12,068 nucleotides of DNA from Acidimicrobiia bacterium (GCA_030598025.1 JAUVQS010000035.1:1-12068), one strand, 5' to 3'. Counted from the stretch's first letter, positions 1-7,319 are shown. Translations and numbers: made by a program. The notes: generated by a model not told the origin, from the sequence alone.

Positions 1-1433
1 GGTGCCTCAACGAAGTCCCACTCGGTGCTGGCGCCGGAGAAGCGAACGAAGTCGGCCTTCGTCAGCGACATGTGGAGGATGTGACCGAATTCATGGAAGA
101 GTGTGACAACTTCGTCATGCTGAAGAAGTGACGGCTTCTCATCGGTCGGTTTGGTGAGGTTGGCGACGATTCCGGAAACGGGCGTCTCGTAGCCGCCGGC
201 CTCCAGGCAATGGCCGGCAACCAGCGGGAAGGCGGCGGCGTGGGTGTACTTGCCGTCGCGAGGGAAGAGGTCTGCGAAGAAGTGGGCGATCCGCTCTCCC
301 GATCCTGCGTCGCGGATCTCGTAGAGAGAAACGTCCTCATGCCAGGCCCGCGTCTCTTCGATCCGTTTGTAGCTGAGGCCGAAGACCTCCCCGGTGATGG
401 CGAACATGCCTTCGATCACCTGCTCGAGTGGGAAGTATTGCGCTACCTCGTTCAGGTCGACGCCGTACTCCTCCTTACGAAGCTTCGTGTCGTAATAGCG
501 GAAGTCCCACCCGCGGAGGGTGTCGTCGTGACCGTCGCGTCTGAGCAGATCGGTCATCGCCGTGGATTCCTCTGATCCCCTGGTGGTCAGCGGTTCGATG
601 AGGCCCTCATAGAACTCGAAGACGGCCTCGGGTCGCTTGGCCATCTTGACTTCCATGCCGTGGTGGGCCCAGGAGGCGTGCCCGAAGTTCCCTGCGATTC
701 TCTCCCTGATCTGCACAGCTTCTTCGAGGATGGGCCGGTTGGCTTCAACGGCCTGCGTGTTGAACTTGAAGGTGAGCTCTTCGCGGAGATCCCGACGGGT
801 GGCGTTTTCCATGAAGGGAACGACGTCCGGATAGTCCATCGAGACCTTGAGGGTGCCCTCCTCGTCTCCCGGCTTGAGACGGTCGGCGTAACCGTCCGGT
901 AACCCATCGAGGTCGTCCGGCGTGACGATCAGGTAGTCCTCGTACTCAGCGAGGTTCTTCGAGAAGGCCACCGAGAGTTCGACCAGGCGGTCCTGGTGCT
1001 GCTTGAGTTCGGCCCGTTCCTCCTGGGACAATTCGTGGCCGGCGCGACGGAAGTCCCTCATCGTGAAATCGAGGAGGCGGCTTCGCTGGGGTGTGAGGCT
1101 TGCGGCTTCGGCGGTTGCGGAGAACTCCTTGACCGCCGCATAGAGATCCTCTCGGAACTCGAGTTCGACTTGCCACTTGGTCAGACGTTCTTCGGCTGCT
1201 CGGGCGGTGTCCCGCACGTCCGTATCCGTCGAAACGTTGCCGAGGAATGGGCCCCGGCCATAGGCATGGCTGGTCAGGACCGCGAGTGCCTCTATTGGCT
1301 GCATCGTGTTGGCGAAGGTCCGATTTCCCGAGACGTTGACGATTTCGCGAATTAGCTGATCGCCATCTTCGATCGTCTTATCGACAACTGCGGCAATGGA
1401 CTCGCGGGTGGCTGAGGTGTAGTCGAATGGCAT
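1..1433 (-). CDS. M3-family zinc metallopeptidase (oligopeptidase A / thimet-oligopeptidase type), C-terminus cut off by window edge
   Basis: Cytoplasmic oligopeptidase that would cleave short peptides with a single zinc ion. The reading frame is open from an ATG at 1433 to the left edge, about 477 residues with no stop or frameshift; complete family members are usually about 650-700 residues. The zinc motif HEFGH lies at residues 447-451 and the third ligand is probably Glu476 in DFVEAP, 25 residues after the second His, the spacing known for this family. The N-terminal part (MPFDYTSATRE, then a long helical region) matches the usual M3 layout, and the substrate-loop region beyond the zinc site is outside the window. 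I chose the ATG at 1433 because TATCGT ends 6 nt upstream of it and no Shine-Dalgarno sequence is visible. It is divergent from the SDR gene, and nothing indicates its physiological substrate. Confidence 0.92.
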   Translation of the reverse strand, partial: MPFDYTSATRESIAAVVDKTIEDGDQLIREIVNVSGNRTFANTMQPIEALAVLTSHAYGRGPFLGNVSTDTDVRDTARAAEERLTKWQVELEFREDLYAAVKEFSATAEAASLTPQRSRLLDFTMRDFRRAGHELSQEERAELKQHQDRLVELSVAFSKNLAEYEDYLIVTPDDLDGLPDGYADRLKPGDEEGTLKVSMDYPDVVPFMENATRRDLREELTFKFNTQAVEANRPILEEAVQIRERIAGNFGHASWAHHGMEVKMAKRPEAVFEFYEGLIEPLTTRGSEESTAMTDLLRRDGHDDTLRGWDFRYYDTKLRKEEYGVDLNEVAQYFPLEQVIEGMFAITGEVFGLSYKRIEETRAWHEDVSLYEIRDAGSGERIAHFFADLFPRDGKYTHAAAFPLVAGHCLEAGGYETPVSGIVANLTKPTDEKPSLLQHDEVVTLFHEFGHILHMSLTKADFVRFSGASTEWDFVEA

Positions 1434-1439
1434 GGCCAG

Positions 1440-1445
1440 ACGATA
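1440..1445 (-). promoter_or_regulatory. Predicted -10 hexamer (TATCGT) for leaderless M3 peptidase mRNA
   Basis: TATCGT on the minus strand fits TANNNT and is separated from the ATG at 1433 by exactly 6 nt, which would put the transcription start on the A of the start codon. No convincing -35 box or ribosome binding site is seen. Confidence 0.45.
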
Positions 1446-1546
1446 GTGCCGTACTGCTTCCGTGAACTCGGAGTGACCTACGGTTGGCCATCTGGTTGGA
1501 GTCGGTGTGGCGCAACTCCGGGCCGCTGTCGGGTGCCGTGAACCGG

Positions 1547-1552
1547 TACGCT
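1547..1552 (+). promoter_or_regulatory. Predicted -10 hexamer (TACGCT) for leaderless SDR mRNA
   Basis: TACGCT is followed by 6 nt (TCCTCC) and then the ATG at 1559. The intervening pyrimidine run is the opposite of a ribosome binding site, which favours a leaderless start. No clear -35 box. Confidence 0.42.
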
Positions 1553-1558
1553 TCCTCC

Positions 1559-2326
1559 ATGGATGCAGGCCTGAGAGGATCGAGAGTCCTGGTAACGGGT
1601 GGGGCCGGGGGAATTGGTGCGGCTGTCGTGCGTGCTTTCGCCGCTGAGGGAGCTTCCGTCGCCGTTCACTACAACTCTTCCCGGGAACCGGCCGATGCGC
1701 TGGCCACCGAAGTCGGTGGCGTGGCATTGGGCGCGGACCTCACGATCGAGGAAGAAGCGGCTGAACTCATTCCGGCGGCTGTCGCCGGCCTCGGGGGCCT
1801 CGATGTGTGCGTGGCCAACGCCGGCGCCTATCCGGCAGATCCAATGCCGCTCTGGGAGTTGTCGCTCGCCAGGTGGAGACGGGTGCTCGACGCCAACCTG
1901 ACGTCGATGTTCCTCACCGCCCGCGGGTTCCTTCGCCACGTTCGCAGCACGGGCCGGGGCAATCTCGTGTTGGTCGGCTCAACGGCCGGGACCTTCGGTG
2001 AGGCGGGTCATGCCGATTACGCGGCGGCCAAGGGAGCGATCATGTCCGGGTTGCTCACCTCGCTCAAGAATGAAGTCGTTGAACTGGGCCCGGGTGTGCG
2101 CGTGAACGCGGTGGCGCCGGGTTGGACCGCCACCCCGAAGCGAGTCGAGGCCGGCATCGATCCGGCGACCATTGAGAGCGCGACAGCGACCATGGCTCTC
2201 AAGAAGTTGGCCACCCCCGTTGATGTGGCGTCGCAGGTGGTCGTCCTCGCCTCCGACCGCCTCTCTGGTCACATTACGGGCGAGGTCGTGACGGTGGCCG
2301 GCGGCATGGAAGGCCGCCTCATCTGA
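1559..2326 (+). CDS. Short-chain dehydrogenase/reductase (SDR family oxidoreductase)
   Basis: NAD(P)-dependent oxidoreductase of the classical SDR family, 255 residues, a normal length. The Rossmann nucleotide-binding motif TGGAGGIG is at residues 13-20, NAG at 87-89, and the catalytic tetrad is complete: Asn113, Ser141, Tyr154 and Lys158 (YAAAK). The C-terminal segment with VNAVAPGW and ITGEVVTVAGG is typical of FabG-like members. The substrate cannot be told from the sequence; it resembles 3-oxoacyl-ACP reductases, but so do many SDRs of other function, and no fatty-acid gene is adjacent. The frame stays open upstream to a TTG at 1484, but homology begins at about residue 5 of the 1559 start and a -10-like TACGCT sits just before it. 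The gene converges on the TauE/SafE gene. Confidence 0.93.
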   Translation: MDAGLRGSRVLVTGGAGGIGAAVVRAFAAEGASVAVHYNSSREPADALATEVGGVALGADLTIEEEAAELIPAAVAGLGGLDVCVANAGAYPADPMPLWELSLARWRRVLDANLTSMFLTARGFLRHVRSTGRGNLVLVGSTAGTFGEAGHADYAAAKGAIMSGLLTSLKNEVVELGPGVRVNAVAPGWTATPKRVEAGIDPATIESATATMALKKLATPVDVASQVVVLASDRLSGHITGEVVTVAGGMEGRLI

Positions 2327-2329
2327 CTT

Positions 2330-2376
2330 TTCTCGGCAATACTGTTGTCCTCGACGCGCCACAGCATTGCCGAGAA
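2330..2376. repeat. Hairpin repeat, copy 1 of a tandem pair
   Basis: A 47-bp imperfect palindrome. The 11-bp arms TTCTCGGCAAT and ATTGCCGAGAA pair perfectly around a 25-nt middle, and the inner CTGT/ACAG can extend the stem. It starts 3 bp after the SDR stop codon. It lies 60 bp (start to start) from a closely similar copy. No T-run follows on either strand, so it is not a textbook terminator, though it could still act as one between two convergent genes. Confidence 0.8.
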
Positions 2377-2389
2377 GATCGGATGAATT

Positions 2390-2436
2390 TTCTTAGCAAT
2401 ACTGTTGTTCCCCACGCGCTGCAGCATTGCTGAGAA
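2390..2436. repeat. Hairpin repeat, copy 2 of a tandem pair
   Basis: Second copy of the 47-bp palindrome, with arms TTCTTAGCAAT and ATTGCTGAGAA. Relative to copy 1, one stem pair changed from G:C to A:T on both sides (compensatory) and one from C:G to a T:G wobble, so the fold is kept while the sequence drifts. It ends 3 bp before the stop codon of the minus-strand transporter gene, so the two copies together nearly fill the convergent intergenic space. Confidence 0.8.
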
Positions 2437-2439
2437 ATA

Positions 2440-3180
2440 TCAGAAGAAGAGCATTCGGGTGGCGGCGACGACCGCCATCACGATGATCACCCAACGAATC
2501 CAGCCTGCCCCCTTCTTGACGGCCAGGCGGGTGGCGAGAATGGCACCACCGACGTTGCCGATTCCCATGACCAGCCCATACGACCAGTTGACCTGAGCGG
2601 CGGAAGCGAATAACAGCAGAGCAACCGGCGTGTAGATCAGAATCAAGAACACCTTGGCGGCATTTCCACGGACGAGGTCCATTCCACCACCAATCACCAG
2701 TGCCGCCAGCAACAGGAATCCCACTCCTGCTTGCACGAAACCGCCGTAGAAGCCCACTCCGAAGAAGATGAGGCTTCTCACCGGCTCCCGGATCGATCGC
2801 TCGTGGCCGCCCAGCCAGCGCGAGGGTTTGATCAAAACCGAAAGAGCGACCAGGACGAGCACGAAGGCGAACACCGTCTTCATCGAGTCCGAATCGAGCC
2901 TGGTAGCGACCCACGCGCCTGTAATCGCACCCACGACCGTGGCCGGGACCAGGGGGAGCACCTTCCTCCAATCGAGCTTCCCGGCCCGGCGGAATCCGGT
3001 CACGGCAGCTACCTGAGCCATCAAGATCGCGATCCGGTTTGTGCCGTTGGCGAGGCCGGCATCGCCGAGCGCCTCGAATAGCACCGGGATGGTGATCACC
3101 GACCCACCGCCTGCCACGGTGTTGACGAACCCGGCCGCGAATCCGACGGCGATGAGCAAGAGGGCGGTCAGCGGTTCCAC
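2440..3180 (-). CDS. TauE/SafE (TSUP) family membrane transporter
   Basis: Integral membrane protein of 246 residues, about eight hydrophobic segments, in the TSUP family, whose studied members export sulfite, sulfoacetate or related organosulfur anions. The family's internal duplication is visible: the first half has GFAAGFVNTVAGGGS near the N-terminus and the second half has GFYGGFVQAGVGF. The C-terminal part ends in a hydrophobic helix (VIIVMAVVAATRMLFF). The frame stays open far upstream, to 3540, but that extension is soluble-looking and overlaps the divergent VOC gene. I therefore start at the GTG at 3180, giving (M)EPLTALLLIAVGF, which also has TAACAT 7 nt before it. The substrate is unknown, and no sulfur-metabolism gene is next to it. 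Confidence 0.9.
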   Translation of the reverse strand: MEPLTALLLIAVGFAAGFVNTVAGGGSVITIPVLFEALGDAGLANGTNRIAILMAQVAAVTGFRRAGKLDWRKVLPLVPATVVGAITGAWVATRLDSDSMKTVFAFVLVLVALSVLIKPSRWLGGHERSIREPVRSLIFFGVGFYGGFVQAGVGFLLLAALVIGGGMDLVRGNAAKVFLILIYTPVALLLFASAAQVNWSYGLVMGIGNVGGAILATRLAVKKGAGWIRWVIIVMAVVAATRMLFF

Positions 3181-3187
3181 GCAGCGG

Positions 3188-3193
3188 ATGTTA
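3188..3193 (-). promoter_or_regulatory. Predicted -10 hexamer (TAACAT) for leaderless transporter mRNA
   Basis: TAACAT on the minus strand ends 7 nt before the GTG start at 3180. It supports the GTG start over the longer open frame. No Shine-Dalgarno sequence or clear -35 box is seen. Confidence 0.45.
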
Positions 3194-3246
3194 GGCCCGC
3201 GGGACCTGCCGGCGACCGGCGTCGGGCAGATCGCCGCAGCGGAGAA

Positions 3247-3252
3247 TATGAT
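3247..3252 (+). promoter_or_regulatory. Predicted -10 hexamer (TATGAT) for leaderless VOC-protein mRNA
   Basis: TATGAT, a near-consensus -10, is followed by 6 nt and the ATG at 3259. The GAGG at 3254-3257 is only 1 nt from the ATG, too close to serve as a Shine-Dalgarno sequence. This and the transporter promoter share a 78-bp divergent gap. Confidence 0.5.
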
Positions 3253-3258
3253 CGAGGC

Positions 3259-3621
3259 ATGAGCGAAGAAGTGCGGGTATCGACCATCATGCATGACACC
3301 GTCGACCTCGATGGAGCCGTCACCTTCTGGACCGCGGTACTGGGCATCGACGTCCTCGAACGGACCGGCAGCTATGTGTATCTCGGCCGACTCAGCGAAG
3401 ATGGCCCACACCTTGCCTTCCAACTCGTTCCCGAAGAGAAGCAGGTCAAAAATCGCCTCCACCTCGATATCAGCGTTCCCGACCGGGACGCATATGCAGC
3501 CAGGATCGAGGACCTTGGTGGTCGTAACCTCGGCGAGCATCAGGAGGGCGATTTTCCGGCCTGGATTGTTATGGCCGACCCCCAGGGCAACGAGTTCTGC
3601 ATCTACGACGGCCGTTCATGA
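3259..3621 (+). CDS. VOC / glyoxalase-fold family protein
   Basis: Small protein of 120 residues with the vicinal-oxygen-chelate fold: two beta-alpha-beta-beta-beta modules, roughly residues 5-57 and 64-118. Visible family marks are the N-terminal module with AVTFWTAVLGID (20-31), NRLHLDISV (65-73) and the C-terminal MADPQGNEFCIYD (105-117). His12, His68 and Glu112 stand at positions where VOC enzymes carry metal ligands, but I cannot confirm that a metal is bound. It resembles the small single-domain glyoxalase-like proteins common in actinobacteria, most of which have no known substrate; dioxygenase, lyase or drug-binding roles are all possible. The gene stands alone: divergent from the transporter and followed by a hairpin. 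Confidence 0.9.
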   Translation: MSEEVRVSTIMHDTVDLDGAVTFWTAVLGIDVLERTGSYVYLGRLSEDGPHLAFQLVPEEKQVKNRLHLDISVPDRDAYAARIEDLGGRNLGEHQEGDFPAWIVMADPQGNEFCIYDGRS

Positions 3622-3631
3622 AATAGCCGGC

Positions 3632-3654
3632 CCTGAGCGGATGTGGTGCTCAGG
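3632..3654 (+). terminator. Candidate intrinsic terminator after the VOC gene
   Basis: A perfect 7-bp stem, CCTGAGC with GCTCAGG, and a 9-nt loop, starting about 10 nt after the VOC stop codon and followed by TTTCCTCCTCC. The trailing T-run is short, so this would be a weak or U-poor terminator. Confidence 0.45.
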
Positions 3655-3656
3655 TT

Positions 3657-3714
3657 TCCTCCTCCGAAGGGGGAGGTGTTCCCCGGTCCGGAGGGCCGGG
3701 GAGCGGAGGGGGAC
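3657..3714 (+). repeat. Two-hairpin G-rich-tail repeat, copy A
   Basis: Three parts in order: hairpin 1 (CCTCC, loop, GGAGG at 3661-3676), then GTG, hairpin 2 (CCCCGG at 3681-3686 with CCGGGG at 3696-3701), and a tail GGAGGGGG at 3705-3712. The same order recurs at 8875-8940 and, inverted, at 8985-9045 with different stem sequences. It lies downstream of the VOC gene, in the same orientation as that gene. Confidence 0.6.
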
Positions 3715-3747
3715 AGACCAATGGGAGCGCGCGAAACCCTTGGATCG

Positions 3748-3767
3748 GTGTGATCGGTCGGTCACAC
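3748..3767. promoter_or_regulatory. Dyad at the start of the CapA-family gene (operator or start-site hairpin)
   Basis: GTGTGATCG and CGGTCACAC form 9-bp arms with one mismatch around a 2-bp centre. The dyad ends 1 bp before the GTG at 3769. It resembles a CRP-type site in having TGTGA and TCACA arms, but the spacer is 8 rather than 6 bp, so I do not call it a CRP site. It could bind a regulator or fold over the start codon. Confidence 0.35.
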
Positions 3768-3768
3768 T

Positions 3769-4917
3769 GTGTGGGTGTCCCGATCAATCGTCGTCCTGGC
3801 GCTGCTCGTCGCCGGCTGCAGTGCCGGCGTCGAGGTGGCGGCCACAACACCAACTTCCGCGCCCGTCACGACTTCCACCACTCCGGAACCGGCTGAGACT
3901 TCGACGACCTCGACGACTACATCTCCCACCACGATTGCCACGACGACCACGACGACGATGCCCCCACCTGACCCGATTGTTCTGATCTTTGGAGGTGACG
4001 TCTCATTGACCCATGGTTTGTCTGGCTTTGATCCATTCGAGGAGATTGAGCCCTGGTTTTCGTCGGCTGATCTGGCGTGGGTAAACCTCGAGACGGCCAT
4101 TGCGGAGGAAGGGCTCGGCATACCGGTAGACAAGAAGTACGTGTTCAGATCGCCTCCCGTGACTGCCGACCTGCTGGCAGCCGCAGGTGTCACAGGGGTC
4201 GCCCTCGCCAACAACCACACTCTCGATGTGGGCGTTGCCGGCCTCGAGAGGACCATTGAGCTGCTCGACGCCTCCGGCGTGGGTCACGCCGGAGCGGGCC
4301 CGAATCGGGACGAAGCGTACGCGCCGGCGGTGCACCAGATAGGGGAGATCTCAATCGCGATTGTGTCCTTTTCCCGTGTTCTATTTGATTCGTCGTGGAC
4401 GGCTTCCGAGGACGGACCCGGTCTCGCCTCCGCCTATCACCCCTTCATTGAACGCTCGAATGCTGCGGTCGAAGACGCGGCCCGATTGGCCGATGTGGTG
4501 GTGGTGATGGTGCATTGGGGCATTGAGCGCAATGCCTGTCCGGAGCCGTATCAGCGGGAACTGGCCTCCGGCTGGGCCGAATCCGGCGCCGATCTCGTCG
4601 TCGGGAGCCATCCGCATGTTCTTCAGGGTGTCGAGCGTATCGGCGATACGTGGGTCATCTACTCGACCGGGAACCTCGCCTTCCCTTCGGCACTCTCAGA
4701 CGACGCAACGCAGACTGCTCTCTTTGAGGCGACCGTCGATGAGGACGAGCTTCGGTTGGCGGTCCGGCCACTCAGAATCGTTGGTGGGCGGCCGACCCGG
4801 GCCTCCGACGCCGATCGGGAGATCATCCTCGAAACCCTGAACAGTCGTTCGTTGAATGCCTCATTTGACTCGGACGGGCGCGCCATGGCCGGGGTCGGCG
4901 CCTCACCCTGCGGTTAG
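3769..4917 (+). CDS. CapA-family (poly-gamma-glutamate capsule type) predicted lipoprotein
   Basis: Exported protein of 382 residues. The N-terminus is a lipoprotein signal (RSIVVLALLVAGC): lipobox LVAGC with the lipidated Cys at residue 17. A Thr/Pro-rich low-complexity linker follows, about residues 26-69. The metallophosphatase-like CapA domain then runs from about 70 to 345, with GGDVSL (75-80), NLE (96-98), ANNH (127-130), HWG (219-221), GSHPHV (239-244) and STGN (259-262), all expected family motifs. CapA/PgsA proteins take part in poly-gamma-glutamate capsule export in Bacillus, but no capB/capC partner is here, so the role is probably in another cell-surface process. A second in-frame GTG at 3775 is an equally plausible start, since CACACT ends 6 nt before it and the signal peptide remains complete. 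Its stop overlaps that of the convergent amidohydrolase. Confidence 0.9.
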   Translation: MWVSRSIVVLALLVAGCSAGVEVAATTPTSAPVTTSTTPEPAETSTTSTTTSPTTIATTTTTTMPPPDPIVLIFGGDVSLTHGLSGFDPFEEIEPWFSSADLAWVNLETAIAEEGLGIPVDKKYVFRSPPVTADLLAAAGVTGVALANNHTLDVGVAGLERTIELLDASGVGHAGAGPNRDEAYAPAVHQIGEISIAIVSFSRVLFDSSWTASEDGPGLASAYHPFIERSNAAVEDAARLADVVVVMVHWGIERNACPEPYQRELASGWAESGADLVVGSHPHVLQGVERIGDTWVIYSTGNLAFPSALSDDATQTALFEATVDEDELRLAVRPLRIVGGRPTRASDADREIILETLNSRSLNASFDSDGRAMAGVGASPCG

Positions 4918-6482
4918 GTGGCTTGCCAAACGACCGGGTCGGCAGGCAGGGTTACCGGCTCTCCGTCGATCCAGGTACCAGCAACGCTGGTTCTCCGAAG
5001 AGCGTCCGGCGTCACGTTCAGAGGGTCCTGATCTACTACGGCGAGATCGCACGGTTCTCCAACCTCCAGCATCGGTGAACCGATGGCCGCGGCCGCTCCG
5101 GTGGTGAAGAGAGCCAGCGCTTCGGCAGCATCCACCCGCTGCGCGGGTGTGAGACCAGCCCGGTCGCGCGCAGCGGCCATGCCCCACCATGGCGAAGGTG
5201 GCTCGACCGGACAATCCGAACTGCCGGCCAACGGCACGCCGGCGTCTAGGAGCGACCGGAATGCATAGGTGCGTCCGATACGGTCGGATCCGACTCGACC
5301 TTCCAACCACTTCGCCTCAGACATCAGGAAGGCCGGCTGCACGACTGCGGTGACCCCGAGTGCGGACAGGCGCGCCAGGTCTGGCGCGGTGAGAACGGAG
5401 GCGTGCTCGATGCGGAGGTCGGTGGGATCGGCTCCTTCTTCGATCAGCGTTTCATAGAGGTCGAGCACCGCTCCGTTGGCTCGATCGCCGATGGCGTGCA
5501 CAGCCACCCGGCCGCCCATCGACAGTGCCGCCCTCGCCATCTGCCCTGTGCCGGCGTTGATCCTCATGATCCCCAGAGTGTCCTGATCGGCGAACGGCTC
5601 ATGCATCGCCGCGGTGTGTCCACCGAAGCTCCCGTCTGCAAACTGCTTCACACCCAGGAAACGGACCCGCGGGCCCGCCGCGGACAGACGCCCGGCGGCC
5701 GACTCGAGCACCTGCGGGTCGTCTGTCGTGACCAGTACCGACATCCGGAGCGGAAGATCGGGTCCGACCTCCGTCAGGAGGTCCAGTTCATTGCCGACTC
5801 CACACCACAGGTCGCCGCTCATGTCGATGATGGCCCCGATCGAGGTCAGTCCAAGTGAAGCCAGTCCCTCCATGGCGGTCAGTAATTCCCCGGGTGCAAG
5901 GCCGCTGGTGCGGTTCCCGACCGGTCCGGCCACGAGCGCGATGGCCGTCTCTCGCAGAACTCCGGTCGGGACCCCGAGTTCGTCACGATCGAGCGATCCA
6001 CCCGCCGGATCTTCCGTCGAAGCCGTGACCCCGGCGAGTTCGAGTGCGGCGGTGTTCGCTACCGCCACGTGCCCGCAGTAGCGGTAGATGAGAACCGGCC
6101 GATCATCGACCATCGAGTCGAGGTCCATCCGGGTAGGAAGCCTTCCGAGTGACTGGTCGTCGAGGCGGGAACCAACCAGTGAACTCCCCGGCTCGAGACC
6201 GTCGGCGGCCTCTCTAACCAGGTCGGCCAGGTCGGCCATATCGCGGGCTTCATCAACCGTCAGGCGCATCAGAGCGGCTGTGTAACCGAGAGGATGGAAA
6301 TGCGCGTCGACCAACCCCTGCGTGATCACGCGGCCGGAGTAGCGTTCCTCGGCTAGGTCGGAAACGCGGAGATCCTCCGCCAGGCCAATGGCTTCAATCG
6401 AGCCGTCTGCAACTCGCACCGCGTTGCCGGCCCGGCCGGAAGCTGTGACGATCTTGTCGGCGACGATGAGGCGTCGGCGCAT
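4914..6482 (-). CDS. Amidohydrolase family 3 protein (YtcJ-like metal-dependent hydrolase)
   Basis: Metal-dependent hydrolase of the amidohydrolase superfamily, 522 residues, a typical length for YtcJ-like proteins. A small N-terminal beta domain precedes GLVDAHFHPLG, whose HxH (His61, His63) begins the metal site. The rest of the barrel shows KQFADGSFGG (Lys279, Asp283), VHAIGD (His329, Asp333), RIEH (357-360) and GSSDCPVEP with Asp423. The C-terminal strand segment GEPCDLAVVDQDPLNV closes the beta domain. All the expected active-site positions are present, so it is probably active. Substrates of this group are mostly unknown; amide, carbamate or ring C-N hydrolysis is likely. The ATG is 17 bp after the stop of the phosphatase gene, pointing to a two-gene operon, with only a weak G-rich stretch as ribosome binding site. 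Confidence 0.92.
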   Translation of the reverse strand: MRRRLIVADKIVTASGRAGNAVRVADGSIEAIGLAEDLRVSDLAEERYSGRVITQGLVDAHFHPLGYTAALMRLTVDEARDMADLADLVREAADGLEPGSSLVGSRLDDQSLGRLPTRMDLDSMVDDRPVLIYRYCGHVAVANTAALELAGVTASTEDPAGGSLDRDELGVPTGVLRETAIALVAGPVGNRTSGLAPGELLTAMEGLASLGLTSIGAIIDMSGDLWCGVGNELDLLTEVGPDLPLRMSVLVTTDDPQVLESAAGRLSAAGPRVRFLGVKQFADGSFGGHTAAMHEPFADQDTLGIMRINAGTGQMARAALSMGGRVAVHAIGDRANGAVLDLYETLIEEGADPTDLRIEHASVLTAPDLARLSALGVTAVVQPAFLMSEAKWLEGRVGSDRIGRTYAFRSLLDAGVPLAGSSDCPVEPPSPWWGMAAARDRAGLTPAQRVDAAEALALFTTGAAAAIGSPMLEVGEPCDLAVVDQDPLNVTPDALRRTSVAGTWIDGEPVTLPADPVVWQAT

Positions 6483-6499
6483 TCAGGCCCCACAACCCA

Positions 6500-7306
6500 T
6501 TATCCATCCCTTGACAGTACGTTCTGGATGGACGGTTGCAGAAGCGTCTCCAGCGAGCGGTGAATTCCTCCATTGGTTGCGACAACCAACCGATCGTTGA
6601 CCAGCGATGATCGTCCCGCCTCGTTGGTGACGCGCCCGCCGGCCTCCTCGACGATGAGGATGCCGGCGGCAACGTCCCACGGCTTGAGACCGAATTCCCA
6701 GTATCCGTCCAACCGACCGGCCGCCACCCAGGCGAAGTCGAGCGCGGCGGTGCCGAATCGCCGGACGCCGCGTGCCACCCGGAGCGCGTCCGTCACGGGT
6801 GCGGTATAGGCGTCGGCTCGTTCTTGTCGATCATATGGGAACCCGGTTACGAGAAGGCTCGATCCGAGGTCGGATCGCTCGGAAACCCGGATCGGCTTGC
6901 CGTTGAGCATTGCCCCTTCTCCGCGACCGGCTGCGAACACGTCATCACGCATCACGTCGACAATGACCGCCGCCAGAGATTCGTTGCCATCCCACAGCCC
7001 GACCGACACCGCGACATGCGGCACGCCGGCGACGAAGTTGACGGTGCCGTCCAGTGGGTCGACTATCCATCGCCGTCCCGCCCCGGCCGAGTCTCCGCCG
7101 CTCTCCTCTCCGAGTACCGCGTCGTTCGGACGAAGGGCGTGAATGACGGTCAGAACCGCCTCTTCCGACTGACGATCTGTGGCGGTGACCGGGTCGACGG
7201 CCCCCTTCATCTCAGGGTCCACCGGCCCTCCGAATCCGTTGCGAACGACCTCCGCTCCGGCGAGAGCTGCCTGAATGGCGATATCCAGATCTGTTGGTGA
7301 TGTCAT
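6500..7306 (-). CDS. Inositol monophosphatase family protein
   Basis: Mg-dependent, lithium-sensitive-type phosphatase of the IMPase/FIG superfamily, 268 residues. Metal-binding motifs are intact: GEES with Glu67 (66-69), WIVDPLDGTVNF with Asp83 and Asp86 (80-91), and KPWDVAAG with Asp201 (198-205). Lys34 to Asp44 (KGAVDPVTATD) matches the mobile N-terminal loop of the family. The substrate may be inositol-1-phosphate, but histidinol phosphate, fructose-1,6-bisphosphate or PAP phosphatases share these motifs, and the amidohydrolase partner downstream does not settle it. The ATG at 7306 has TAATGT 7 nt upstream, so a leaderless operon mRNA is likely. It is divergent from lnt across 77 bp. Confidence 0.92.
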   Translation of the reverse strand: MTSPTDLDIAIQAALAGAEVVRNGFGGPVDPEMKGAVDPVTATDRQSEEAVLTVIHALRPNDAVLGEESGGDSAGAGRRWIVDPLDGTVNFVAGVPHVAVSVGLWDGNESLAAVIVDVMRDDVFAAGRGEGAMLNGKPIRVSERSDLGSSLLVTGFPYDRQERADAYTAPVTDALRVARGVRRFGTAALDFAWVAAGRLDGYWEFGLKPWDVAAGILIVEEAGGRVTNEAGRSSLVNDRLVVATNGGIHRSLETLLQPSIQNVLSRDG

Positions 7307-7313
7307 ACAGCCG

Positions 7314-7319
7314 ACATTA
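7314..7319 (-). promoter_or_regulatory. Predicted -10 hexamer (TAATGT) for leaderless phosphatase-amidohydrolase operon mRNA
   Basis: TAATGT on the minus strand ends 7 nt before the ATG at 7306. No Shine-Dalgarno sequence lies between it and the ATG. Confidence 0.47.

Noticed and set aside
210..575. Plus-strand open frames inside the M3 peptidase region
   Set aside because: They are antisense to an intact, motif-bearing M3 peptidase frame and resemble no protein family.
1484..1558. Upstream TTG start for the SDR gene
   Set aside because: The extra 25 residues precede the Rossmann fold, resemble no SDR extension, and would cover the -10-like TACGCT next to the ATG at 1559.
3181..3540. N-terminal extension of the transporter reading frame, up to 3540
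   Set aside because: It overlaps the divergent VOC gene, lacks membrane character, and TSUP homology starts just after the GTG at 3180.
3748..3767. CRP/FNR-type operator
   Set aside because: The TGTGA and TCACA arms are 8 bp apart, whereas CRP sites have a 6-bp spacer.
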